DNA from: Collinsella sp.
GTDB lineage: Bacteria; Actinomycetota; Coriobacteriia; Coriobacteriales; Coriobacteriaceae
Direction of reading: 5' to 3'
NCBI GenBank assembly: GCA_031295385.1
Contig: JAUMOL010000004.1
Coordinates: forward strand, 43,831 to 107,830
DNA: 64,000 nt
Shown: piece after piece, positions 55,560-64,000 of the stretch
Layout of the letters: every line of letters starts with the position of its first letter
How positions within the stretch are numbered: position 1 is the stretch's first letter
The notes under the pieces: model-generated
Database searches by the model: none
The model's input: the letters and a program-made list of their open reading frames with translations, nothing else
Told to the model about the DNA's origin: nothing
Program-made: the position numbers and the translations under genes

Positions 55560-56770
55560 TGGGTATCGCCGATCACATCAAGAACGGAATATCGCGTCGC
55601 GGCTTTGTACTCGGTGGGGCTGCCGCGGGCGCTGCCACGGTGCTTGCCGGATGCTCGAAAAAAACGGGTACCAGCGATGATGCCGCCGGCGAGCCGCAGG
55701 TTATCAAGGACGATTCCAAAATCATCTCGATTACGGATGAGTATGAGGCTGTCGACATCGATCTTGAGCCGGCGGCGTCGTGGACGCTGCCTCTGGGTAC
55801 GCTGCTGTACTACTGCGACGGCGATTACGCCGCGGCGATGATGGCGCCCGCATCGGCATTGCACGCCAACACACTCGGTGTGCTCAACCTGGGCGATGGC
55901 TCGCTTACCACATTAATCGAGGATCCTATCGAGGGCACGGGATACGCATTCTACGATGTCCGTGCCGGCGACGGCGTATTCGCGTGGGTTGAGATGAACT
56001 TTGCCAATTCATCGTGGAAGCTCTACGCTCAAAATCTGTCGGGCGCTTCGCTCTCTGGCGATGCGGTTGAGCTCGATCGAGGTGGCAAGGACTATGATCC
56101 GCCCCTGTTTACGGCGTTCGGGTCATCGGTTATCTGGTATAAAATGCCTTCGGCAGGCGGCAATAAAACGAGTAGTGATTCGTTTTGCTATCGTCGCTCG
56201 CTTGATGAATCCAAGGCCGAGGTAATTTGGAAATCGACGGGCCGCTTTGCATCGGCCCCGCGCGCGAGCGACGGCATTTTGACCATCTCGCCGCGTGTCC
56301 GCAACGACGAGGGCGTCTACTACGGCATAACGGCAATCGATCTGACCGACGGCAACAACACCAAGCGTGCCCAGTTGGTCCTCCCTTCGTCAGTTTCGCC
56401 TTTCGAGGCCGTATATATGGGCGATACCTTCGTGTTTTCTATCGAGGCGGCCTATAGTGGCGTGGGCAGCCTGGGCAATATGGGCACGTATATCGGTAAT
56501 GAGGGAGGGCCGTACCTCTTTCTGTCACGCGAGCCGCTCGCATGTGCGGCTGGCAAGAAGAATAAATACCTTGTTAAGGTACAGGCGTCGCATTTCCTGA
56601 TCGACACCTCTGCCAAGACCTATGGCTCGCTGCTGTCGCCCGACCGCGCTTTGGAGTATGGCGATTATCCAGCTACGGCGGGAAAATCGGACTCATTCCT
56701 TACGTACGCCACGGTGCGCAACAGCCAGGGTATACCAGAGACAGTCACTGCACGCCTATTCTCTCTTTAA
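55559..56770 (+). CDS. Tat-exported lipoprotein, beta-propeller-like
   Basis: 403 residues. The twin-arginine motif SRRGFVLGG (12-20) and lipobox LAGC (Cys32) predict Tat export and lipid anchoring. The rest resembles repeated propeller-like blades, with no recognised catalytic motif. Start overlaps the TSCPD gene stop, so the two are co-expressed. Role unknown. Confidence 0.7.
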   Translation: MGIADHIKNGISRRGFVLGGAAAGAATVLAGCSKKTGTSDDAAGEPQVIKDDSKIISITDEYEAVDIDLEPAASWTLPLGTLLYYCDGDYAAAMMAPASALHANTLGVLNLGDGSLTTLIEDPIEGTGYAFYDVRAGDGVFAWVEMNFANSSWKLYAQNLSGASLSGDAVELDRGGKDYDPPLFTAFGSSVIWYKMPSAGGNKTSSDSFCYRRSLDESKAEVIWKSTGRFASAPRASDGILTISPRVRNDEGVYYGITAIDLTDGNNTKRAQLVLPSSVSPFEAVYMGDTFVFSIEAAYSGVGSLGNMGTYIGNEGGPYLFLSREPLACAAGKKNKYLVKVQASHFLIDTSAKTYGSLLSPDRALEYGDYPATAGKSDSFLTYATVRNSQGIPETVTARLFSL

Positions 56771-56830
56771 GCTTAGAGGGGTTAAAAAGGCGCCAACAGG
56801 GGAATAAACGCGTTGTAATTGTGAGTACCG

Positions 56831-56867
56831 CCCGCCGAGCTGCCGCGTCATAGCGGCATCTGGCGGG
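56831..56867. other. Stem-loop upstream of the response regulator
   Basis: CCCGCC/GGCGGG enclosing TGCCGC/GCGGCA forms a compact hairpin. No T-run follows, so it is more likely structural or a weak terminator. Confidence 0.45.
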
Positions 56868-56923
56868 CTCAGGTGCGTTAAAATGGGCTTGTTCTTAGCT
56901 AATTGAGACAGGGGGGCCGTGTT

Positions 56924-57646
56924 ATGGCTTCAGATGCAAAAAAGATTCTGCTGGTCGAGGATGAGAAGGCAATCCGTGACGCCGTCGCTGCCTATCTCGA
57001 GCGCGAAGGCTACTGGGTTGTGGGCGTCGGCGACGGCCAGTCCGCGATCGAGGAGTTCGAGAAGCATCAGTTCGACCTGGTCGTGCTCGACCTTATGCTC
57101 CCCAAGATTCCCGGCGAGCGCGTTTGCCGCACCATTCGCGACACCTCGGATGTCCCCATCATTATGCTGACGGCCAAGGGCGAGATCGAAGACCGCATTA
57201 TCGGCCTCGAGCTCGGTGCCGACGACTACCTGATCAAGCCGTTCTCGCCGCGCGAGCTTGTCGCGCGCGTGCGCGCCTTGTTCCGCCGTGCCCACCAGGC
57301 CGATGAGCCGGCCGTCGAGGTGCTCGACTTTGGCGATCTGGTCATCGACATCTCGGGCCACAAGATTTTGGTCGAGGGCAAGGAAGTCGACCTGACGGCT
57401 TCCGAGTTCAAGCTGCTTACCACGCTTGCCCGTCACCCCGGCCGCGTCTACAACCGCATGGAGCTGGTCGAGAAGGTGCTCGGCTACGACTTTGAGGGTT
57501 ACGAGCGCACTATCGACAGCCACGTGAAGAACCTTCGCGCCAAGCTGGGCGACGACCCCAAGAAGCCCAAGTGGCTCTACACCGTCCACGGTGTCGGCTA
57601 CCGCTTCGAGGCTCCGACCAAGACCGATAAGTCGGACGAGAAATAA
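56924..57646 (+). CDS. OmpR-family response regulator
   Basis: 240 residues from ATG 56924. The receiver domain has acidic residues 13-14 and phospho-acceptor Asp56 (LVVLDLMLP), then KPF; a C-terminal winged helix binds DNA (DLTASEFKLLTTLARHPG, ERTIDSHVKNLRAKLG). The kinase gene starts 12 bases after its stop. The stimulus is unknown. Confidence 0.93.
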   Translation: MASDAKKILLVEDEKAIRDAVAAYLEREGYWVVGVGDGQSAIEEFEKHQFDLVVLDLMLPKIPGERVCRTIRDTSDVPIIMLTAKGEIEDRIIGLELGADDYLIKPFSPRELVARVRALFRRAHQADEPAVEVLDFGDLVIDISGHKILVEGKEVDLTASEFKLLTTLARHPGRVYNRMELVEKVLGYDFEGYERTIDSHVKNLRAKLGDDPKKPKWLYTVHGVGYRFEAPTKTDKSDEK

Positions 57647-57658
57647 AGGAAATCACAT

Positions 57659-59224
57659 ATGACACCTGCGCGCTTTGAAATCGGGCAAAAGCATAAGCAG
57701 GAGAACGAGGCGGGTTCCAAGGCTAGTTGGAACACGCCTCGTTCCGATTCACGGCCGACGATGAGCTATCCCTCGCGCATGGCCATGGCTTTTGCCCTGA
57801 CATCGCTCATGACGGTATTGGTATTGGTGGGCGTAGTCTCCGTTGTATGGGGCACGGTTTTTACGGATTACACGCGCTCCAATATTGTCGAAATCGCCAA
57901 TTCCGCTGCCGAAAAGTTGGCAACGTCATATGAGGAAAACGGTTCTTGGACCGCGGGGGAGCTGCGTACGGTCGCGACATCGAGCTTGGTGTCCGACGAT
58001 CTTGGTATGCAGGTCGTCAATAAAAAGGGCGTCATCGTCTACGACGACTCGTGGCCCTCGGCAAGCGCTACTGCCGATGTACGCGAAAATCAGGCGACGA
58101 CCGACGGTACGAGCGGAAAGAAGGCATCGCACAGTCCAGTCTCGTCTGCTCCCACCGATTCCAATAGTGTTGCCAACGTTGAGATCGTGACGTCCTCCGG
58201 CGAGCACGTGGGTCAGGTCAAATTGTGGGCGATTGGCTCCGATGCCCTGCTCACCAGGGCAGACTCAGCATTCAGAGAGAAGACCTTTAACGCCATGGCC
58301 CTTGCCGCGGTTGTGGCCGTCTGCATCTCGGTCGTTATCGGAGCGCTCATGTCGCGCATGCTCACCAAGCCGATTCATCGTATTACCAGCACCGCCAAGC
58401 AGATTCGCGATGGAGACCTGTCCGCTCGTACGGGCTTGCGCGGCGATGATGAGATCGATCAGCTGGGAGAGACCTTCGACGAGATGGCCACCTCGCTCGA
58501 AAAGGATATGAAGCACGAGAAGCGCCTGACCTCTGATGTTGCCCACGAGCTGCGTACGCCGCTCATGGCCATGCTTGCAACGGTCGAGGCCATGCAGGAC
58601 GGCGTGTATCCCACCGACGACGAGCATCTGGAGACGGTCGCTTCCGAGACGCGTCGTCTGGCCCGTCTGGTTCAGCAGATGCTCGACCTGTCGCGCATGG
58701 AAAACAGTACCGCGCCGCTCAACCTGGAGCCGGTGGATATGGTGCCGTTTGTGCGTTCGATTGTGAATGGCCAGGAGCGCCTGTTTGCCGACCGTGACCT
58801 GCGTTTGCGCTTTGCAGATGAGACGCAGGGCCACGATGACGTGGTCGAGGCAGATCCCGACATGATCACGCAATGCGTTATCAACCTCATGAGCAACGCC
58901 ATGCGTTACACCCCCGAGGGGGGTTGGGTCGTGGTTTCGGTGCTCAGCGACCGCAAGCACGTCGATATCGCGGTTTCGGATACGGGCATCGGTATCGCCA
59001 AGGATGATTTGTCGCGCATCTTCGGTCGTTTTTGGCGTGCCGACGCCAGTCGCGCCCGCGAGGCGGGTGGTCTGGGCGTGGGCCTCGCCGTGACCAAGCA
59101 GATTGTCGAGCGTCATCACGGCTACATATCCGTGGAGTCGGAGCTTGGAAAGGGTACGACTTTTACGATTCATCTGCCTCGCGAGCACACGGCGGACGCG
59201 GCATCTACTACAATGGAGCACTAG
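57659..59224 (+). CDS. Sensor histidine kinase
   Basis: 521 residues. A membrane helix at about 43-66, an extracytoplasmic sensor region (about 70-208), a second helix (211-233), HAMP, H-box with His296 (SDVAHELRTPL), and ATPase boxes (NLMSNAMRYTP, DTGIGIAKDD, GLGVGLAV). The N-terminal cytoplasmic 40 residues are unusual. AAAGGA precedes the ATG. Partner of the adjacent response regulator. Confidence 0.93.
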   Translation: MTPARFEIGQKHKQENEAGSKASWNTPRSDSRPTMSYPSRMAMAFALTSLMTVLVLVGVVSVVWGTVFTDYTRSNIVEIANSAAEKLATSYEENGSWTAGELRTVATSSLVSDDLGMQVVNKKGVIVYDDSWPSASATADVRENQATTDGTSGKKASHSPVSSAPTDSNSVANVEIVTSSGEHVGQVKLWAIGSDALLTRADSAFREKTFNAMALAAVVAVCISVVIGALMSRMLTKPIHRITSTAKQIRDGDLSARTGLRGDDEIDQLGETFDEMATSLEKDMKHEKRLTSDVAHELRTPLMAMLATVEAMQDGVYPTDDEHLETVASETRRLARLVQQMLDLSRMENSTAPLNLEPVDMVPFVRSIVNGQERLFADRDLRLRFADETQGHDDVVEADPDMITQCVINLMSNAMRYTPEGGWVVVSVLSDRKHVDIAVSDTGIGIAKDDLSRIFGRFWRADASRAREAGGLGVGLAVTKQIVERHHGYISVESELGKGTTFTIHLPREHTADAASTTMEH

Positions 59225-59333
59225 CTTTTCGCTATTCGGTGAAGGAGGGGTTTCGTCCCTGCCGCTCCGAGTTTGCGAAAACGTGCGGGGAAGAACCCGC
59301 ATTACTGTCGTATTTAGGTAAGGAGTGACTCAC

Positions 59334-60221
59334 GTGACAACGATGGAGCGTCGTCCGGATTCCCGTGGCAAGGTTCGTGATATCTATGATGCCGGTGAAA
59401 ACCTGCTGATGGTCGCCACCGACCGCATTTCTGCGTTCGACTTTATTCTCCCCGACGAGATTCCGTTTAAGGGAGAGGTGCTCAACCGCATCTCGGCATT
59501 CTGGTTCGATAAGTTTGCCGACATCGTTCCCAATCACCTCGTCTCCATCGACCCGGCGGATTTCCCCGAGGAGTTTGCCGAGTATCGTGATTACCTCGCA
59601 GGCCGCGCCATGCTGGTCAAGAAGGCCCAGACGATTCCTATCGAGTGCATCGTCCGCGGCTATCTGACCGGTTCGGGCAAGAAGACCTATGACGAGAACG
59701 GCACCGTCTGCGGCATTCAGCTGCCTGAGGGCCTGACCGAGGCTTCCAAGCTCCCCGAGCCGCTGTTCACGCCGTCCACGAAGGCCGAGATCGGCGACCA
59801 CGACGAGAACATTTCGTTCGAGCGTTGCTGCGAGATCGTGGGTGAGGACATCGCCACGCAGATTCGCGACCTGTCCCTCAAGATCTACAAGGCCGCTGCC
59901 GAGTACGCCGCGACCCGTGGCATCATCATCGCCGATACCAAGTTCGAGTTTGGTGTCATCGATGGCAAGGTTACGCTGATCGACGAGTGTCTCACGCCCG
60001 ACTCCAGCCGTTTCTGGCCTGCCGCCAGCTACGAGGAGGGCAAGATCCAGCCCAGCTACGACAAGCAATTCGTCCGCAATTGGCTCAAGGCCAACTGGGA
60101 TATGACGGGGGAGACTCCGCACCTGCCCGCCGAGGTCATCGATGGCACGTCCGAGCGCTATCGCGAGGCCTTCCAGATCATCACGGGCTCCCAGTTCACA
60201 AGCATGAAGGAGAACGCATAA
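59334..60221 (+). CDS. purC: SAICAR synthetase
   Basis: 295 residues. It joins CAIR with aspartate in purine synthesis. RGKVRDIYD, ATDRISAFD, ECIVRGYLTGSG and DECLTPDSSRFW are hallmark segments. GTG 59334 lies eight bases after AAGGAG and is preferred over GTG 59325. The next gene starts directly at its stop. Confidence 0.96.
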   Translation: MTTMERRPDSRGKVRDIYDAGENLLMVATDRISAFDFILPDEIPFKGEVLNRISAFWFDKFADIVPNHLVSIDPADFPEEFAEYRDYLAGRAMLVKKAQTIPIECIVRGYLTGSGKKTYDENGTVCGIQLPEGLTEASKLPEPLFTPSTKAEIGDHDENISFERCCEIVGEDIATQIRDLSLKIYKAAAEYAATRGIIIADTKFEFGVIDGKVTLIDECLTPDSSRFWPAASYEEGKIQPSYDKQFVRNWLKANWDMTGETPHLPAEVIDGTSERYREAFQIITGSQFTSMKENA

Positions 60222-60797
60222 GTGAGTACCCGTAGCGCCACGAACAAGCGCACGCAATCCCACGAAGTTACCGGGGTTGCGCGCAAGTCCGCCGCATCTG
60301 CTAAACCCGCCCGCCAGGCAGCGAGCTCCGTTCGCGTCGTGCCAGCATCATCCAAGGCACGCCGCAAAGAGCTCGAGAAGGGTGAAAACCTGGAAGGTCT
60401 TTCCAAGGAGGAGAAGCGCGCCCGCAAGGCTAAGCAGCGCGCCCGCGAGGATCGCATCTACACGGTGTCGAATATCCTTCTCAAGCAGGATGAGGACTAC
60501 ACCAAGCGCCGTCGTATCTGGTGGGCCGTGCTCGCCATCGGCATGGTACTCGTCGTGGCAATTTGGGCTTCGCTCTACTTCGCTCCCGGCGGTACGGTGT
60601 CCAGTCCCGTCCAGATGGTCGGCATCGTTTTGTCCTATGTCATCATTCTGGGTGACTTTATCTACGACTTCGTTCGTATTCGTCCCCTGCGCAACATGTA
60701 CCGCACGCAGGCCGAGGGCATGTCCGAGAACAAGCTCAACGCTCTTATCGAGCGCGCGGCTGCCGAGGAGGACAAAAAGGACTCCAAGAAGAAGTAG
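60222..60797 (+). CDS. Two-helix membrane protein with basic N-terminus, unknown
   Basis: 191 residues from GTG 60222, immediately after the purC stop; GAAGGAG lies upstream within purC. The first 95 residues are highly basic and Ala/Lys/Arg rich, followed by two membrane helices (about 100-120 and 131-150) and a charged tail. Unrecognised family. Confidence 0.65.
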   Translation: MSTRSATNKRTQSHEVTGVARKSAASAKPARQAASSVRVVPASSKARRKELEKGENLEGLSKEEKRARKAKQRAREDRIYTVSNILLKQDEDYTKRRRIWWAVLAIGMVLVVAIWASLYFAPGGTVSSPVQMVGIVLSYVIILGDFIYDFVRIRPLRNMYRTQAEGMSENKLNALIERAAAEEDKKDSKKK

Positions 60798-60828
60798 CGT
60801 TTGCATCCATACTTATCGCTAAGATATA

Positions 60829-60858
60829 AGGCGCGTCGTTTTTGCGGCGCGCCTTTTT
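60829..60858 (+). terminator. Terminator after purC operon
   Basis: AGGCGCG/CGCGCCT stem and T5. Confidence 0.8.
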
Positions 60859-60886
60859 ACTGTTCTATAGATAGATGGAGTGGCAC

Positions 60887-62167
60887 ATGATTCGAGCTGC
60901 CCTGACGGTCGAAGAAGCTCTGGAGGGCATGAAGGCCCTGGAGCCCAAGATTAAAAACTATGCGCGCCTGGTTGTCCGCAAGGGCGTAAACGTCAAGCCC
61001 GGCCAGGAGGTTGTCGTTCAGTCTCCGGTCGAGTGCGCGTCCTTTGCCCGCGTGGTGGTCGCGGAGGCCTATGCTGCCGGCGCTGGCCACGTGACGGTCA
61101 TTTGGGCCGATGATGCCGTGACGAGGCTCACGTACGAGCATGTCGAGAAAAGCTATTTTGAGCAGACGCCCGAGTGGAAGCGCCTGCAACTGGATTCCCT
61201 GGCCCAGGACGGTGCCTGCTTTATCTTTATCGAGGGTGCGGATCCTGCGGCCCTCAAGGGCATCGATCCAGCCAAGCCGGCCGCGGCATCCAAGGCGAGG
61301 AATACGCAGTGCAAAGTTTTCCGCCGTGGACTGGATTACAACATCAATCCGTGGTGCATCGCCGGCGCTCCGGTCGTGGCTTGGGCACACGAGGTGTTCC
61401 CGGGAGACGCCGACGAGGTTGCAATCTATAAGCTGTGGAATGCGATTCTGCACACCGCTCGTGCCGATGGCCAGGACCCGGAGAGCGACTGGGAGCTTCA
61501 TGACGCGGCGTTCGAAAAGAACTTACGCTTCCTGAACGACAATCGTTTTGACCGGCTGCATTACACCTCAGCAAATGGTACCGATCTGACGATTGGCATG
61601 ACGAAGGGTCACGAGTGGGCCGGTGGCAAGGGCAAGACGCCCGATGGGCACCCCTTCTTCCCCAACATTCCCACCGAGGAGGTCTTCACCTCGCCTGATC
61701 GTATGCGTGCCGACGGTATCGTGTATTCGGCTATGCCGCTCATTCACCACGGTAACAAGGTTGACGATTTTTGGATTAAGTTCAAGGCCGGCCGCGTAGT
61801 GGACTACGATGCCCGTGTCGGCAAGGCGACGCTTGCGAGCATTATTGACACCGATGAAGGTGCCGCTCATCTGGGCGAGGTCGCGCTCATTTCCAAGAAC
61901 ACTCCGATCCGCGAAAGCGGCGTTCTGTTCTATGACACGCTCTATGACGAGAACGCTAGCTGCCATCTCGCGCTAGGTGTCGGTTTCCCCGAATGCATCG
62001 AGGGTGGGTACGACATGTCCAAGGAAGAGCTCCTGGAGCATGGCGTTAACGTCTCGAGCGCGCACGTCGATTTTATGATCGGCACGGACGACATCGATAT
62101 TACGGGCATTACGCCTGATGGACGTGAAGTTGTGATTTTCCAGAACGGCCAATGGAGTTGGGAATAG
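60887..62167 (+). CDS. M29-family aminopeptidase
   Basis: 426 residues from ATG 60887, after GGAG. It matches the M29 metalloaminopeptidase family (AmpS/PepS/aminopeptidase T): NIPTEEVFTSPDR and NASCHLALGVGFP carry likely metal ligands. Cytoplasmic peptide trimming is the expected role. An ATG at 60875 is less well placed. Confidence 0.92.
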   Translation: MIRAALTVEEALEGMKALEPKIKNYARLVVRKGVNVKPGQEVVVQSPVECASFARVVVAEAYAAGAGHVTVIWADDAVTRLTYEHVEKSYFEQTPEWKRLQLDSLAQDGACFIFIEGADPAALKGIDPAKPAAASKARNTQCKVFRRGLDYNINPWCIAGAPVVAWAHEVFPGDADEVAIYKLWNAILHTARADGQDPESDWELHDAAFEKNLRFLNDNRFDRLHYTSANGTDLTIGMTKGHEWAGGKGKTPDGHPFFPNIPTEEVFTSPDRMRADGIVYSAMPLIHHGNKVDDFWIKFKAGRVVDYDARVGKATLASIIDTDEGAAHLGEVALISKNTPIRESGVLFYDTLYDENASCHLALGVGFPECIEGGYDMSKEELLEHGVNVSSAHVDFMIGTDDIDITGITPDGREVVIFQNGQWSWE

Positions 62168-62186
62168 TCCCAGACCGTGGTACAAT
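62158..62186 (+). promoter_or_regulatory. Promoter of tRNA-Lys
   Basis: TTGGGA (62158-62163) and TACAAT (62181-62186) with 17 bases between, overlapping the aminopeptidase stop. Confidence 0.75.
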
Positions 62187-62195
62187 GCCACCCGC

Positions 62196-62268
62196 GGGCC
62201 GTTAGCTCAGCTGGCAGAGCAGGGGACTTTTAATCCCAAGGTCCAGGGTTCGAACCCCTGACGGCCCA
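62196..62268 (+). tRNA. tRNA-Lys (TTT)
   Basis: 73 bases, acceptor GGGCCGT/ACGGCCC, anticodon loop CTTTTAA. The next bases are CCC, so CCA is not fully encoded, unlike the other tRNAs here. Confidence 0.94.
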
Positions 62269-62282
62269 CCCAAAGATTGTTG

Positions 62283-62314
62283 AGACGGTCAACTTCGGTT
62301 GGCCGTCTTTTTTG
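62283..62314 (+). terminator. Terminator after tRNA-Lys
   Basis: Stem AGACGGTCAAC/GTTGGCCGTCT with TTCG loop and six T. Confidence 0.88.
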
Positions 62315-62326
62315 TCGCCCTTTCAT

Positions 62327-62455
62327 GGGTTCGAACCCGTCGGGGCGCGGAGCTGAGTAAACGCGTGAGCGTTTGCCAGCGCAGCGCGCAAGGCGCGAAA
62401 GCAACGCAGCGGCCGCCTGCGAAGCAGGCTGAACCCCTGACGGCCCACCCAAAGA
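62327..62455 (+). repeat. Hairpin-rich element ending in a copy of the tRNA-Lys 3' end
   Basis: It begins with the palindrome GGGTTCGAACCC, continues with hairpins (62359-62374; 62415-62429 with GAA loop) and ends with 25 bases (62431-62455) identical to 62252-62276 at the tRNA-Lys 3' end. It mirrors the element after tRNA-Gly. Confidence 0.78.
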
Positions 62456-62467
62456 AAGGAAAACGAA

Positions 62468-63265
62468 ATGAAAACAGATAGATACGGAATTAGCGGCAGC
62501 ACATTAAAGATAATAGCGGCCATTTCGATGGTTCTCGATCATGTAAGCAGGATCGTCCTGACCAATGGAATCATGACTCACGCATCGTACAATCAGATAT
62601 CAGACGAGCAGTGGGCGATTCTAAGCGAGGCTTCGGATGTGCTTCATGTTCTTGGCAGAATTGCATTTCCCTTATTTTGCTTTTTGATAGTTGAGGGATT
62701 TTTGCATACTCATGACATAAAGAAGTACCTGCGAAATATGCTTGTCTTCGCAATCATTGCGGAGCCCATATACGATTTCGTTCAAACCGGGCAACTCTTT
62801 GACCTTTGGCAACAAAATGTTATGTGCGAGCTCCTGCTTTCCTTGGTCTTTTTGATTATTCTGGAAAAGATACAAAGTCTTTCAAAATGGAAGAGGCACA
62901 TCGCAGAAATTGCTCTGATTGTTTTGACAGCACTGGCAGCTGAATACACTAAACTAGATGGCGGCGTGTATGGCATTCTGCTTGTGGCTGCATTCTATTT
63001 ATTCCACGACAGCAAGGCCAAGATGTTCTTTGCTGCAGTATGCGCAGTGCTCCTTTCGTCATGCCATATAGTTGGCGGCGGATTTGAGTTTGCTACAGCT
63101 AATGTATTTAATCCTGATGTTGCTGCCGCGGTCGTTTCGTTGCTGCTTATCAATCTTTATAATGGCAAGCGAGGGCTGAAGCTGAAATACTTCTTCTACA
63201 TTTTCTATCCGGCACATCTTGCTCTGCTTTATGGTGTCTCACTTATTGTTTTGAACTGTCTTTAA
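62468..63265 (+). CDS. TraX-family membrane protein
   Basis: 265 residues with about seven membrane helices. The pattern LKIIAAISMVLDHV, LGRIAFPLFCFLIVEGFLHT and YPAHLALLYG fits the TraX family, named for F-pilin acetylation but mostly of unknown role in Gram-positive chromosomes. AAAGGA precedes the ATG. Base composition is clearly richer in A+T than the flanks. It lies directly after the tRNA-Lys 3'-end duplicate, suggesting acquisition. Confidence 0.88.
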   Translation: MKTDRYGISGSTLKIIAAISMVLDHVSRIVLTNGIMTHASYNQISDEQWAILSEASDVLHVLGRIAFPLFCFLIVEGFLHTHDIKKYLRNMLVFAIIAEPIYDFVQTGQLFDLWQQNVMCELLLSLVFLIILEKIQSLSKWKRHIAEIALIVLTALAAEYTKLDGGVYGILLVAAFYLFHDSKAKMFFAAVCAVLLSSCHIVGGGFEFATANVFNPDVAAAVVSLLLINLYNGKRGLKLKYFFYIFYPAHLALLYGVSLIVLNCL

Positions 63266-63568
63266 TAACTCTCAAACAAGTCTCTGAAAGCAGAAACAAA
63301 CTGACCCTAAGACTGCTTGTGAATTTCCGGAAGACCTGAGAGATGCGAGGATAGACAACGAGGGCTGCAGAAAGATGCTTCTCAGTTCTCTGGCGGATCG
63401 CACGTATCTGTATGAGGATCACTTCCGCACACTCATTAATAACAGTGATAAACACGGCAGATCCTCAAAACATGAGGCTGCGAAGGTCGAACGATGCTTC
63501 GACAGCATGAATGGCAGCGAGAAAGTGAGTTCGGAAACATCCCTTGGATGCTCCACCATAGAATGGAA
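63266..63568. other. Region without a confident gene
   Basis: About 300 bases of mixed composition. A short plus-strand frame (63375-63599) could be a decayed gene, but I recognise no family and see no good ribosome site. Confidence 0.5.
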
Positions 63569-63623
63569 AGCGATCGACTCCGGTTGGTCGCTTTTTTGAT
63601 GCCGCGACACGGGTTCGAACCCG
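63569..63623 (+). repeat. Terminator plus T-arm-like palindrome
   Basis: A terminator-like stem around GACTCCGGTTGGTC ending in six T is followed 13 bases later by GGGTTCGAACCC (63611-63622), the same arrangement as after tRNA-Lys (62283-62338) and tRNA-Gly. Confidence 0.6.
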
Positions 63624-63930
63624 AACTTCTCTATATATAAGAACGCTTGGCGAACAAAACCTGCCTTTTACCGACGGGAAACAAATAGCTGATGCCTTTG
63701 GAGTAAAGTAGCGCTCCAGAGATGACCGATGTCTCAACACTCATAAAACAGCTGGTCATCGCCAATATCAGAAGCCAATGCTTCAGTTTTAACCCCAGTG
63801 ATGCGACTGAGGGATCTATTTATTTGTGAACAAAATATGGAGTGCGTGATTCCCGCCCCCGGGGGCCCTCCGGTCTGGCAATATATCTCCTTGCCGCGCG
63901 GCCCGGTCGGACCGGATCAGCCGCAGAGCG
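63624..63930. other. Spacer before the probable rRNA leader
   Basis: No gene recognised. The left part is A+T rich, the right part very G+C rich, and it may hold rRNA operon promoters. Confidence 0.45.
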
Positions 63931-64000
63931 TGCACCTTGAGAACCGGATACTGCGAGGATGGACACTGACCTCAGTGTCGCATCCGGGCAGACATCGAAC
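63931..64000 (+). promoter_or_regulatory. Probable rRNA operon leader with boxA-like sequence
   Basis: TGCACCTTGAGAA (63931-63943) resembles actinobacterial rRNA boxA antitermination sequences (TGTTCTTTGAGAA type). A stem ACACTGA/TCAGTGT lies downstream, enclosed by GGAT/ATCC, like a processing stem. The 16S gene would begin past the window edge. Confidence 0.5.

Noticed and set aside
63375..63599. 74-residue open frame near the right end
   Set aside because: No ribosome site, no family, and its end overlaps a terminator-like stem; at most a decayed gene.

Overview
The window looks like the replication-origin region of a Coriobacteriia chromosome, most likely a Collinsella-like actinobacterium. 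Evidence: high G+C, the order gyrA/gyrB - DUF721 - recF - dnaN - dnaA - origin - rpmH - rnpA - yidD - yidC - jag - rsmG - parA - parB, a zinc-ribbon form of ribosomal protein S18, and several LPXTG-type surface proteins with CnaB domains. The genus is inferred from gene content and style; no search was run.

Layout. 1-8.3 kb (minus): a truncated ABC exporter, a Nudix hydrolase, purD, purA, dnaB, then the rpsF-ssb-rpsR-rplI cluster with a good promoter and a candidate leader hairpin. 8.7-8.95 kb: two tRNA-Ser genes. 9.0-10.3 kb: a DUF559/PD-(D/E)xK-like gene framed by two inverted copies of an 80-bp palindromic repeat. 10.4-12.4 kb: a TRIC-type membrane protein and a secreted bactofilin-like membrane protein. 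12.5-17.9 kb: a two-gene pilin/adhesin operon. 18.3-22.1 kb: typA, two unrecognised genes, a bifunctional nuclease and a tRNA Ile-Ala-Ile array. 22.15-22.34 kb: a very long inverted repeat. 22.4-32 kb: gyrA, gyrB, DUF721, recF, dnaN, dnaA. 32.0-33.4 kb: a GHKL ATPase with a Pro/Gln-rich linker and a winged-helix-like tail, directly upstream of dnaA.

Gene direction flips at about 33.4-33.7 kb, as expected at oriC. DnaA-box-like sequences lie on both sides of the dnaA/ATPase pair, and a DnaA-trio-like run lies between dnaA and dnaN, so the origin looks bipartite. From 33.7 kb the plus strand carries rpmH-rnpA-yidD-yidC-jag, then an A+T-richer block rsmG-parA-parB-small membrane protein with three perfect parS sites spaced exactly 39 bp apart. 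Next come rlmN, ddl, a DnaQ-DinG fusion helicase and a convergent pair of WYL regulators.

46-64 kb holds a membrane M28-peptidase-like protein with a disordered insert of about 650 residues and lost catalytic residues, a large CnaB surface protein with a predicted thioester domain, tRNA-Gly, purB, a TSCPD protein, a Tat lipoprotein, a two-component system, purC, an M29 aminopeptidase, tRNA-Lys and a low-G+C traX-like gene. The tRNA-Gly and tRNA-Lys 3' ends are each duplicated downstream by a similar hairpin-rich element. The last bases look like an rRNA operon leader.

Strongest candidates for something undescribed: the origin-linked GHKL ATPase, the tRNA-3'-end hairpin elements, the repeat-framed nuclease cassette and the degenerate M28 protein.
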